A DNA stretch of 64,000 nucleotides from contig OY101117.1 in NCBI GenBank assembly GCA_956465555.1, positions 3,224,001 through 3,288,000 of the forward strand, written 5' to 3'. This document shows positions 47,936 to 58,170 of this stretch, piece by piece; position 1 is the stretch's first letter; every line of letters begins with the position of its first letter. The DNA comes from Nitzschia sp. pyKryTriq1 (taxonomy: Eukaryota; Bacillariophyta; Bacillariophyceae; Bacillariales; Bacillariaceae). The translations under genes and the position numbers were made by a program. The notes under the pieces were generated by a model. It was not told where the DNA came from. It saw nothing but the letters and a program-made list of their open reading frames with translations, and made no database searches.

Positions 47936-50120
47936 TCATTCATACCCGAGTTCCGCAAAGATGCTTGAAATGATGTAGTTGGAATAGAGAAAGCCATTGG
48001 GATCTTTCAACCTTAGAATCGTCCTGCTTGTACTAGTAGTAGTACTAGAATGTCTGTCGTCGTCGTGTGGCTCGCCGCTGATGTTGCCTTTCTCGTCGAC
48101 AATCTCTGCCATGTCCAGTTCCAGACCGAGGGCAGCTCCTTGGACTACGGTATTACGGACATCAGTACCAAATCGTTCTTCTACCCAATCCAAATCCAGA
48201 CCGTCCGAGGTTCGTAGTCTCTTCATGATCCAATCGGTCAATAGATCCGCCTCCTCCTCCTCCTCCTCCGACGTGGTTTTGCCTGTAGTCAAGGCTACAG
48301 TAGACGACTCCTCGTCTCCTCCTCCTCCTTCTTCTTCTTTTCGTTGTTGTTGTTGATGTTGTTGCTGTTGAGTATTATTTGTGTCTCCTACTAGTAGTGC
48401 TTCCACCCAGTTATGATAGTCGGCCAATGTCTTTGGTCGGGCTTGCAATTTTCCCTGTACAAAACTCGTCGCTCCCAAACCCACAGCGTACCAAGAGCCC
48501 GAAGGTTCCCAATAGACTTGATTATGTTGACTCCTCCTGCCAGACTTGGCATAGGAACTCACTGATCGGATGATGAAGTACAGTACGGTACAGTACAGTA
48601 TATTTTATAGTAGCAAGAGTGAGTGTCAGAGACTGAATGATAAGTCACCCATCCATCCATCCATCCACTCCAGTTCCACTCCTCCAACCCGCCGCATGTA
48701 CATACTTACCTTCATAGTGTTCATATCCCTTGCTCTTCAAATATCCCGCACTATATTTGTACATGAAAGCTACCGATTCTTCATTCGGCAAGGCAGGAAT
48801 AATCCTCGTCGTGGCAAGTTTCTTCTTCTGCTTCTTCTTCGTCTTCTGCTGCTTCGCCTTGATGTTCTTGAAGGAGGAAGAACCTTGTGTATCATTGTCA
48901 TTATCACGACTACGAGTATTGTCATTGTTAGTATCATCATCATCATCCTCATCATCATGATCATCATTGTTGTTGTTGTTGTTGTTGTACCATGTGGAAA
49001 AGACAGTCCCTTCTTCGACTTGCAAATCATAAATACTCAAATGGGATGGCGGGTACGGAAGTAGTAGGGAGGGTGTGGTGGCCGTTTCCAACGTTTCCAT
49101 CCATTTGGCACAAGTCAACCCCGGAACTCCGCCGGAAATGAGATCCATGGAATAACACGACGACGACGATGACGATGATTGATGATTTTTTCTTCCAAAT
49201 ACTTGATGGATCAAATGTATGGCATGAAAAATATCGGCTCGTCGATGCACTCGTCCCATGGATTCTAATATCGTATCGTCAAAGGATTGCACGCCCAAGG
49301 AAATGCGATTGATTCCCAACTTTTGCAAGGCTTGGAGTTGTTCCAAATCAAAGGTACCTGGATCCATTTCCATGGTGATTTCAGCAGCAGCATGGGGTTG
49401 TTCTTCTTCTTCTTGTTGTTCTTGTTGCAATGTAAAATGGGTCAAGATTCGTTCCAGAATGCCTTGAATCATGTCGACGGGTGCCAAACTGGGTGTACCA
49501 CCTCCAAAATAAATCGAAGAAAGAACCGGTTTTTCTGCTTTTGTTGTTGTTGCTGTCGTTGTTGGTTGGGAACTTTTGGATAAGAGATGATCGAGTTCGG
49601 CAAAGAGATCGGCTTGATATTGTTCATGAATGACGTCAAAGGAGGAAGAAGAAGAAGACGAAGACGACGTATTATTATTATGGGTATGATGAAGTCCAAT
49701 GGGCACAATGGCAAAATTGCAGTACCGACATCGTCGGCGGCAGTAGGGAATGTGAACATAAAATCCAGTCCTTGCTGTAGTACCGGTAGTAGTAGCAGTA
49801 GTAGTAGTAATAATTGTAGTAGTAGTAGTAGTGTCTTCTTCTTCTTCTTCTTCTTCCCCCGCTGCCGCCGCCAGTAGTGGGAGGATCATGTCTTTGTGGA
49901 GCCGCCGCAGTGGAACCGAGGATACAGACTTGGGAATACTCGTACGATAATGATGCTGACGCTGACGCTGCTGCTGATGCTGATGATGATGATTTGACGA
50001 CAACAAGCCATCATCATGGCAAAGAAAAGAGGAGACGAGACTGAAAGAAACGCAAAGGGCGGCGACTCGTACGAGTAGTACTACTACTGCTGCCACTGGC
50101 AGCATTCTCCTGCGGGCCAT
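47936..50120 (-). CDS. hemW: HemW/RSAD1-like radical SAM protein, one intron, organelle-type leader
   Basis: Exons 50120-48710 and 48561-47936 (678 residues). The intron 48709-48562 (148 bp) starts GTAAGT and ends ATCAG. Splicing joins GYEHYE to VSSYAKSGRRSQHNQVYW, exactly where HemN/HemW proteins continue. The leader MARRRMLPVAAVVVLLVRVA is hydrophobic, suggesting ER/plastid or mitochondrial targeting. The radical SAM domain has CRRRCRYCNF (CX3CX2C with Phe after the last Cys, as in HemW; HemN has a fourth Cys), then YFGGGTPSL, EMDPGTFD and GINRISLGVQSFDD. The second exon has the HNxxYW motif (HNQVYW) and GLGATS, both features of HemW heme chaperones. So it is more likely a heme-handling protein than coproporphyrinogen oxidase. 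Large Asn/Asp/Gln insertions inflate the length relative to the usual about 380-440 residues. Confidence 0.88.
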
Positions 50121-51051
50121 TCCAGCGACTGCGGCGACGACGACGACGGTACTTGTAGCTCTCCCCCTTCTTTTCTTCTTCGAGCGAAGAACTATGTAAT
50201 AACTACCGGTAGGTATACTGCTACTGGTACTGGTACTGGTACTGTGTGGGTGTTTTGAGTACAGGTGAAAGTGAGTCGGTGCGTATAAATAAGTGAATGA
50301 GTGAATGAGTGAATGAATGAGTGAAGAGCGTCTACCGGTACTCTACGTGTAGTCTGCGTATCTTCTCATGATTTTTTGATTGTCACGCAGGATACAAAGG
50401 ATGGTCTATATTACTCACTCTCTATTATTATTAGTAGTAGTATTGGTAGCATAGTAATAGAGCCATTATATGTGTTGTCGATGATTGTCGATTGTCGATG
50501 ATGGATGATGCGGGAGGCCCGCCGCTGCATGCATGCGCATGCTAATAATCATCTCATCGTCGTTCCTCATCTCCTGCTGTTCTCGCGCGGGGTCTGGCGT
50601 GGTTGAGATGCGAGGATGCTGTACGGTAGTTTTGGGGATGTGGATGGGGATTTTTGTGGGGACGACACAGCGGTCTCTAAAATACCAGCACACACACAAG
50701 TACAGGTACATATGTACCTGGTACTCTGGTACTCGTGCCTGCTACTGTATGTACCTGGTACGCACCGTGCAGCTACTATACGACTTGTTCCGGGGACGGT
50801 CGCCCTGGTGATCGCTACTACTAGTATAATACCCTTGCAAGTAGTAGTACTAGTACTACCTATCAAAAACGACTAAAAAGCAAGTTATCCTAAATAATAG
50901 TACTACTAGTAGTACTATTGGGACTCTAACTAGTAGGAGCTAGTAGTACAAACTAGTACTAGCTACGAGCTAGTAGTAGCGGCAGCAATAGTACCCATAT
51001 CCTCCTCCCGTCATCAGATCGTCTTGTTCTCTTACTGCTGTGCTCTTTCTT
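50121..51051. other. Intergenic region, palindrome- and microsatellite-rich
   Basis: No gene seen. A GAATGAGT repeat lies at about 50296-50322 and GTACCTGGTAC-type motifs at 50715-50765. At 50815-50990 there is dense AGTACT/ACTAGT sequence including a perfect 24-bp palindrome, 50896-50919. Confidence 0.6.
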
Positions 51052-51696
51052 CTACTGGCACTGCAAGACTGTTTTAAGCATAGTGCACTCTGCGCTGGCG
51101 GTGCATTCGGCTTGAAGCTCTGCCATCTCGCCAGTTACAGCAGTGGTGATTTCTGTCAACTTTTCTGTTTCTTTTTCAATCTTGTACTCGATTTCGGCTA
51201 CCTCTTTGATTGCCTTTTTGTAGTCCTTCACTTCGCTCTCCAGAGCCTTGCAGGCATCGAGGTACAGATCAACAGCATCTTTCTTTTCTTCTTCTTTATC
51301 TTTAGCAGTAGCGTCAGGATCGAAAGTCGAATCTGGGAATCCGGTGACGCCGCTAACGCCACCGGCTGCAGCAGTGACAGGTGACGTGGCATCACTTTCG
51401 GCAGTAGTTGCAGTAGTCAACAGGCCTTGTTGCTTCTCAATTTCGTCTTTGATCTTCTCGCATTCCTCTTCGAGTTTGTCAAATTTCTCGTTGTACTTAT
51501 CCTGGCTCAATTCTTTGCTGCTTCCTTTGCCCTCGCCTTCTTCTTCGCCTCCTTTGCCCATCATTGGATTGAGACGACGGCGTTCTGCTGCATGTCGTGA
51601 AAGAGAGGATGTACGGCCTCGAACAGCTCCATAGACTCCTGGCTGCTGGGCAAGAAGGGTGGTGGCACTCAACAAAGTAAAAATGGAAAGTTTCAT
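51052..51696 (-). CDS. Secreted acidic coiled-coil protein
   Basis: 214 residues from ATG 51696. The frame is open upstream to 51960, but that part is an ATC-repeat-derived Ile run and unlikely to be coding. MKLSIFTLLSATTLLAQQPG is a good signal peptide. The mature protein has a basic RSSLSRHAAERRR segment, a Gly/Glu-rich linker, and two coiled-coil stretches (KFDKLEEECEKIKDEIEKQQ and ESEVKDYKKAIKEVAEIEYK). These are separated by an Ala/Thr/Asp-rich loop. The C-terminus has a small Cys cluster (AECTASAECTMLKTVLQC). No family is recognised. The protein is likely extracellular or in the endomembrane system. Confidence 0.65.
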   Translation of the reverse strand: MKLSIFTLLSATTLLAQQPGVYGAVRGRTSSLSRHAAERRRLNPMMGKGGEEEGEGKGSSKELSQDKYNEKFDKLEEECEKIKDEIEKQQGLLTTATTAESDATSPVTAAAGGVSGVTGFPDSTFDPDATAKDKEEEKKDAVDLYLDACKALESEVKDYKKAIKEVAEIEYKIEKETEKLTEITTAVTGEMAELQAECTASAECTMLKTVLQCQ

Positions 51697-53317
51697 GATG
51701 ATGATGATGATGATTAAAGTAGAATGATGGCCTGAGGACGACGACCAAAGACGATGCAGAACAACAAATGGTGAGTGGTGGACTTGAATAGGAGCAACAA
51801 TGGAGATCAAGGAGATTAAAAAGCAGGCAGAATGGCACCAGAGCATCTCGTTGTGATGATCAACAACATTGCTCCTGGCTGTGCTGCGTCGCCGATCATC
51901 ACCATATTGATGATCCTCACCACCGCCAACACCACCACCATTGTCACTTGACTTGTCCACTCCTTGTTTGGTGCTGAGAATAGATGATATCCTCGCATGT
52001 CTTCTTCTTGTGTCATATCATATCAACTCACCTTACTTGTTTGTTGTTTGGAAATAATGTGAGGCGCAAACTCAGATTGGAAAGTACTTTGTGAGGAAAC
52101 ATTCGGCGGTCGGTGTAGAACTGCTGATCGTGTCTTGTTGAGCACTATTACGTGCTCCTGTACACGACCGAAGAACAGCCAAAAAACAAATTTTTCGGTC
52201 AAGAATGATGAGATGGCATATATATCATATTATTCTTTCCTTTTTACACATGGAAGAAATAATAATGACAGGCCCATGCCAGTAACAATCATATCACGAG
52301 AGGTTTGTTTTTACTCGTAAAATCAATGAGCCCAAAGTTGGCCTTCACCTGTTTGGGGCTATTATTTTGTTCGGAAAGAACAACAAAAACAATAATATTT
52401 CGGATGACTACGTGAGTGTACTACTGGGCGATTCCCGAAATTGTCAGAGTACCCAGACTGGTACGGTCTGGGTACGCCACGTAGACTGGTACTTTGGGCG
52501 CCGGGCGGGGACCCGAGGAGGGAGGAGGGTTGCGAACGCGGTGCGCGCGCATCACAGAGATAAATACCTCTCTCTACTACTAGCTAGTAGTAGAGTAGAC
52601 TAGAGAGAGTAGTAGACGAGTAGTAGTAGTAGACCTCTACTCTCTCTACTAGTAGAGCTAGAAAGAAGAGCTCACAGATAGTTGAAATGAATAAGAATTA
52701 CGCTACTACTACTAGCTTTAGGGTTTTTTGTGGGGGGGGGGACGACGACCGCCGGTGGTATAGTACGACTAGAGTACGTACATCAGAATACAAATCGTCG
52801 TCCCTGCTACGACGCGGCCAACAGGATGTTGTCAGTGTGAAATACGGCCAATCGCATCAAATCATCGTCCTTATCACCATCACCATCACCATCACAATCT
52901 TTGTCACTTTCTTCAAGGAGGGTGCATGTGGTCGACGAGGAAGTGTCAACCAACGAGGCATTCGCTCAACGAGAAGATGATTGTCGAAGAGGATAGGTAC
53001 AAGTACTGTACCCGTAAGAGTACTCGTAGAAGTGACCTGATCGGCGAGGGAACCGCCAATGCTACTGCGCTAATAGAAAGAACCACAGGATGAAAAGATG
53101 ATACCACCAAACATCAATGATCAATTTGCTAAAGATCACTCTCTTATCTACTACTTCGAGTAAGCTAAAGCAGCGAAAAAGTGCACTGTCTAAATTAACA
53201 ATTACCTTGACGGTCGTGAGGCGAGTGGTCTCGAGTAGTAGAGGGGCTACAAATCTCTAGAGAGAGTAGGGCTATAATACAGAGCATGATCATACCCGTG
53301 CTTGTCCACAGAAGATA
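51697..53317. other. Intergenic region, 1.6 kb
   Basis: No supportable gene. CTCTCTACTAGTAG-type inverted sequence occurs at 52560-52670, a run of ten G at 52732-52741 and a CACCATCAC repeat near 52873-52895. The second copy of the dispersed 34-bp motif is at 53159-53192. A 97-codon plus frame at 52687 is built largely on these repeats. Confidence 0.55.
53159..53192. repeat. Dispersed 34-bp motif, copy 2
   Basis: AGTAAGCTAAAGCAGCG followed by AAAAAGTGCACTGTCTA. It differs from 27727-27760 at three positions. Confidence 0.7.
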
Positions 53318-54142
53318 TCATGCTGTTGCTTTGACATCGATCAACGATAAGTGCGTCTTGTTTCGACCGCCACGCAACAACGCACGAGAAGCAGCACGTG
53401 TACCGAACAACATCTCCCTGAGTCGATCCCAGCCATGCTTAGTATTAGGCTCGCAGGTTCTTGGCGTTGATGACGACTCTTCATCCTTAAAAGCAATTGC
53501 GGTAGTCACTTTTCTTTGTCTTTGGTAGAGTCGAGCCTGGAGCCCCGCCTCGGCAATTTCGTAACTCGAAAAACCGGCGCGCTCCAGTATCTTGGAGCGA
53601 CTGTCGACAGAGATCGCTCGGACGGCTCTTCTTCTAATGCTTGTTTTGTCGCCGCCCCGTTGAAAATGTCGGCGATCAACAAATCGTTCGTACGAGTCCA
53701 CAGAAACGTTGATGGTTTGTTGACACTCCCAGTCAATGCCTACTGGAGCTCCCGATGATACGCATGGATGATCGCTCAAGATGATCGGATGAATATGAAC
53801 TTGAACGCTTCCGAACGATACTCTTTTCTTGGTACTCGAGTGAATTGTAGGGAATGCAATTACCGACACGGGTGATGATGGAGCCAAAATCTCGGGAGCC
53901 GCTACCTTTAGCCCGTCTTTACGCTGGTGTCTGCGGCTCTTTTTCCTGGGTGGGCTGTCAGGCCGAACCGGCAGCTGATCTTCTCTTTGTTGTTGGTTGG
54001 GATCGCAATTCTCACCATGAGACGGCAAGCGAGCAGTCGATGATGATTCAGCTCGGTATTTTTTGCTCTTCAAAGTCTTCTGTCGTTTTAACGACTGCTC
54101 TGGTCGAGAGCAGCTTTTGAGGGTATTATTGCGGTTCGCCAT
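53318..54142 (-). CDS. Heterokont-type conserved protein with 'PIILSDHPC' block
   Basis: 274 residues from ATG 54142, single exon. The N-terminal 100 residues are basic and low-complexity (several K/R clusters such as RKKSRRHQRK, suggesting nuclear entry). The core, residues about 108-150, reads KKRVSFGSVQVHIHPIILSD then HPCVSSGAPVGIDWECQQT. A second conserved helix follows (RSKILERAGFSSYEIAEAGL, then QARLYQRQRK). I recall this combination, a VSF-x-x-VxIxxYPxILGDNP-like block, GxPxxIDWE and a downstream R-x-x-L-x-x-x-GYSxxEI helix, as a large family of unknown function in diatom genomes. No enzymatic motif is visible. Confidence 0.75.
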   Translation of the reverse strand: MANRNNTLKSCSRPEQSLKRQKTLKSKKYRAESSSTARLPSHGENCDPNQQQREDQLPVRPDSPPRKKSRRHQRKDGLKVAAPEILAPSSPVSVIAFPTIHSSTKKRVSFGSVQVHIHPIILSDHPCVSSGAPVGIDWECQQTINVSVDSYERFVDRRHFQRGGDKTSIRRRAVRAISVDSRSKILERAGFSSYEIAEAGLQARLYQRQRKVTTAIAFKDEESSSTPRTCEPNTKHGWDRLREMLFGTRAASRALLRGGRNKTHLSLIDVKATA

Positions 54143-54661
54143 GGTAGACTACTTGAAAACAACAGAAGTAAAAATATACGTACTGTAAATTGCTGACCTC
54201 CTCTCGGAATAAGGAAAATCGCAAGTTGTATTTTGAATCATCGAACATTCGGTGAGAGCGGATGGATTGATACCTACCAGAGGGGGCACCGCACAAGGCG
54301 CGCGTCGTCTCATTCGTTTCTGCGGGACCACTCCGATCGTTCCAAGACCCAGCCCCGCCGAAAATCAATCCAGCCCGGGACTGCGACTGATGTCTGAAAG
54401 CCTGCTGTCTGTGCGCGCGGACCGACCGACAGACAACGATAGAAATCGTCCGTCTGTTTATCCCACACAAAACCAGAAAAGATGACAGAGGACAAAAAAT
54501 AATAGCAAACGAATAATAGGAAGCTATTTCAAATACGAGGTTGTGAAATTACAAAGGAAATATGCATTCAAAGCAAGGACATATATTTCTCCTTCGCTCA
54601 AGGGAGACATGCTCCCGTGCGATGGGTGGGTGGGTGCAAGAAAGGCGAGGAGGAGAAGAGA
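54143..54661. other. Intergenic region
   Basis: No gene recognised. It holds the promoter of the preceding gene and the 3' flank of symporter copy A; the segment 54590-54660 is shared with copy B's 3' flank (58095-58170). Confidence 0.6.
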
Positions 54662-56739
54662 TTAGGCCTCCGCTTCCGTTGACTCGGGGGAGGCGACCTC
54701 CTCCTCTCCTTCAGACGAAAGATCTTTCTTTTCGTCAGTTTCCATGCCCTCCACTTCCTTCTGGGGAGCCTGTGCAGCTGCCAAAGCCTTACGGTAAGGA
54801 ATATCAAAGGGCTCGTAAACAGCGGGCATGGCAGCGCCCACCAAGATGAGGCAACCTGCAAAGGCGACACACAAGATTCCCAAAACTTGGAATGGCCATG
54901 TGACGTATCCACCGTAGTGTCCAAAGAGAGGCTCGCCCTCTGCGTTGTCGGATTGCGCAAGGTTGATGAAGAGGATCAACAAAATATGAGGGATGAGGTT
55001 CTTCATCATAAAAGCCCAGATCCAAGGCATGTATCCGACGACGTCAGAAAGTTCGGCTCTGAGATCCATAACGTTCTTGAGGCACAATTCGTAGGTGATG
55101 GTTTTCCATGTCCATTGAGGTTCTTGGACCATCTTCTTCTTGAGCAGAATGTAGGTGACACCAAGGCCTGCAAAGTAACACACAAAAAAACCGAGGAATC
55201 CTCCCCACACGGCGTTGTTGTCCAGTCCAAACCAAAGACCGCAGGCAACAATGATGGATCCAAAAGTGGTGAACATGTAGGTGAACACAACCTCCGGACC
55301 CAAAGTTTTGATTTGTTCCTCAAGGTGGTAAATCCAACCAGCCCCAAATGTCTCGAAGAATCCGGTTAATAGCAACACAAAGTTGATGTAGAAGTCGATG
55401 GTGTCCAAGAAGATAAGACCAGCATCTGTGGCGTACATGATGCTCAGAAGAAATGCAACAATCGAGAAAAGTGCAGCACCCTTCCACTTGGGGAATGTTT
55501 CCATTCCAGCGCGATCGTAGAAGACGGTCAAAGGTCCTTCAACGATAGAAAATGCAGAGTCGATTCCAAGAAGGAAGAGGTCGAAGAAGAGAAGGCGGAC
55601 CCAGTGCTCTCCTCCCGGAAGTGAACCAAAGACGACTGGCCAAGTACCAAAGACTAGCGCAAAACCACCATAAGTGACGTCGTCGACAGGAATGCCTTGC
55701 TGCCAGGCCAAGTGGCCAACGGCGGCAAATACGGCGAAACCCGAAACGAAGGAGAACATGGCGTTGGAAAAACCAATGACAACAGAGTTTTTGAACGCAG
55801 CTTCGCCACGCGGACAGTGACTTCCATAAGCAGTCATTGTTCCAAACGTGACAGAGAGAGAGAAGAAATTCTGCGACACGGCAGTACTCCAAACATCAGG
55901 TCGCTCGGTTAGAACGCTCATGTCCCATTGTCCGATGTAAGCCTTGATTCCTTCCGAGGCACCTTCCAAAGTACAGGCCTTGATCAAGAAGACGAACAAA
56001 AGTATGATTGGAAGACCCATGCTGATGTAGGCAATGCGCCCAGTCCACTTGAGGCCGAATGCGAGGCAAGCCCAAATACAAATCCAAACAAGGGCAGAGT
56101 AGCCGACGTTGACGCCCAAGACGCGAGTGGGGCGAAGATCTGGGCCCAACGTATCCATGCCGATGATTGTCTGCAAGAAATATGTGCGTGAGTTGATAAT
56201 GTTCATTCCGGTCGATTCAATGTTGATTCTCTGTTTCTTGTACTTACATTCATGAAGTAACCCACAGCTTCTTCTCCCGTGACACCTTCCTCAGTCCAGG
56301 GAGCTTCTGAAGACCAGGACTCAAAAAAGGCGCGCGATACCCAGGCGAGCAACATGCTGTAGTAGACCACAAGCATGTATCCACAGGCCACAGCTGAGAC
56401 ACCGACGCCGCGGAACCTGGCATGGAAAGTTCCAAAGACGCCGACGTTTCCAGTCTGATAGAATTGACCAAGAGAAATCTCAAGGATCAAAACAGGAAGA
56501 CCGACAAAGAAGAAAGCCATCAAGCTAGGAATGAAGAAGGCGCCGCCTCCATAATCCTTGGCGAGGGCGGGAAAACGCCAAACGTTTCCAAAACCGACGG
56601 CGCTTCCAACGGCCGCCAAATAAAAGGCCGTTCTTGAGGGCCAGAGATCTCGGCCACCTTCGGAGGAATCATCTGATACCTCCGTGCCAAAGGTGGCATG
56701 GCGCTTCACTACTGGTTGCGGCTCTGATTCCCCGGACAT
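54662..56739 (-). CDS. SLC6/SNF sodium:neurotransmitter symporter family, tandem copy A, one intron
   Basis: Exons 56739-56248 and 56170-54662 (666 residues). The intron 56247-56171 (77 bp) starts GTAAGT and ends TTGCAG, joining GYFMN to TIIGMDTLGPDL in phase 0. The start is the ATG at 56739 (MSGESEPQPVV); open sequence upstream lacks an ATG. TM1 carries the sodium/substrate motif GSAVGFGNVWRFPALAKDYG. TM2-3 include LPVLILEISLGQFYQ, and about 12 membrane helices follow across exon 2, with FFSLSVTFGTMTAYGSHCPR in the TM6-7 part and a charged cytosolic C-terminus. SNF transporters couple Na+ (often Cl-) to uptake of amino acids or related solutes at the plasma membrane; the substrate cannot be assigned. 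A 5' UTR intron is possible (donor CAAGGTAAATG, about 56860), unproven. Confidence 0.93.
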
Positions 56740-58170
56740 GCTGATTTTGTCGTTCACGGAAAAGAACTTGGGAGAATGAGTGAAAAAGGAAATGGCAGTG
56801 AGCGACAGGCAGGATAAAAGCAGAGATGTGCAATGGCGACATCAAACGTCCAACATTTACCTTGCTTATTGATTGACTCTTCTGGAAAAAGTGAAGTGCT
56901 CAGTTTGTCTTTTGGAAATGCGAGATTCCAAAATTATATTCTGATCGTTTTTTAGGTTGTTACACGGAAAAGAATGATGGAAGAAATGATCGAGCAGCTG
57001 CTTCTCGGCGTGATGTCAAGACACACGAGATCTTCCTTGCTTCTGCTTTAGCACTTACCCGTACAACAAGTACAGCAGTGCAGTACTCATACAGTAATCA
57101 CTCCTTCATTATGATTATGATATTGCATACAGAGTATTACCCGTAGCAGTGCATGCTTCTCTACATTCCTCCTCTCCACTACCGGTACGTACGATACTTC
57201 CGTGTGGTACGAGTACTTGTACTGTACGAGTATTGACAGATGAGGGTTCGCGATTTCTTGGATGGCAAGAATAAAACAGCTCCGTACGAAACAGAGAATT
57301 TCAAACATCAATAGAATTCTTCGACGAAAATAAATATGCCCTATCGTGAAGCCCAGACATACATAACGCATGCAAGATTGATTCTTCCAGCGCTGGCCGG
57401 GCGGGAAGCGATACCTGTACCAGGTACTGTACGGGACAGTTGTACAGTAGACTACCTGCCTGGTACGCAGTATTCTACTACACCGTGTGGACAGGTACAG
57501 CACCAGGTACTGTACCTGTACGGTACTACTGTGTGAAACGGATTATTTTGGTATTTATTGGTGGTCTTCTGGATATTGCCCTGAGGAATAACGAATTTGA
57601 ATTAGGGCTATTTAATTATTGTAAAAAGAGATAGAGAAGCCAAGAATTCCAACAAAATTCGCGAACTACTACTGTACATGATTGGCCGGTACCTGGTACT
57701 ACTACTTTATGTCGACTTCTTCTTCTTGCTTGAAGGAAGTAAAAAATGCATGCATGCATGGATGGATGCATGGAAGCATGCATGCAGAATGACTTCGATG
57801 ATTCATGCATGATGCGTTGATCCATTGATTGGAAACTCCGTCGAAAGAAGGCATCTCTTCGAAGTTCTATGGTCGGTGGCGCGGTGATGATGTAGGTGGT
57901 GTTCGAATGTCTTGGGAGTAAAAATAGCAGGGGGCAAGGAGGAGTAAAACTGAACCAGTACTGGCTGGTGCTCACAGCCCTAAGTACGAGTACCGCAAAG
58001 ACCGAAGAGCGGCAGAAGTAGCTAGCAACGTGTGAAAGGTTTGCTAATATACTAATACGATGCTGCGATTGCAAAACAGCCAGACAGGGACATAGTTCTA
58101 CTTCGCTCAAGGGAGACATGCTCCCATGCGATGGGTGGGTGGGTGCAAGCAAGGCGATGAGGAGAAGAGA
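56740..58170. other. Intergenic region between symporter copies
   Basis: The part next to copy A (about 56740-57360) resembles the region upstream of copy B (for example TTTTGGAAATGCGAGATTCC at 56910 and TTTTGGAAATGTGAGATTCC at 60439) and is part of the duplicated unit. 57400-57535 is dense in GTACC/GGTAC palindromes. 57747-57790 is a CATG/GGATG repeat. No gene. Confidence 0.65.

Noticed and set aside
52687-52980. 97-codon plus frame with an Ile-Thr membrane-like stretch
   Set aside because: The hydrophobic stretch is a translated CACCAT/ATCACC repeat, and the frame overlaps poly-G and other repeats.
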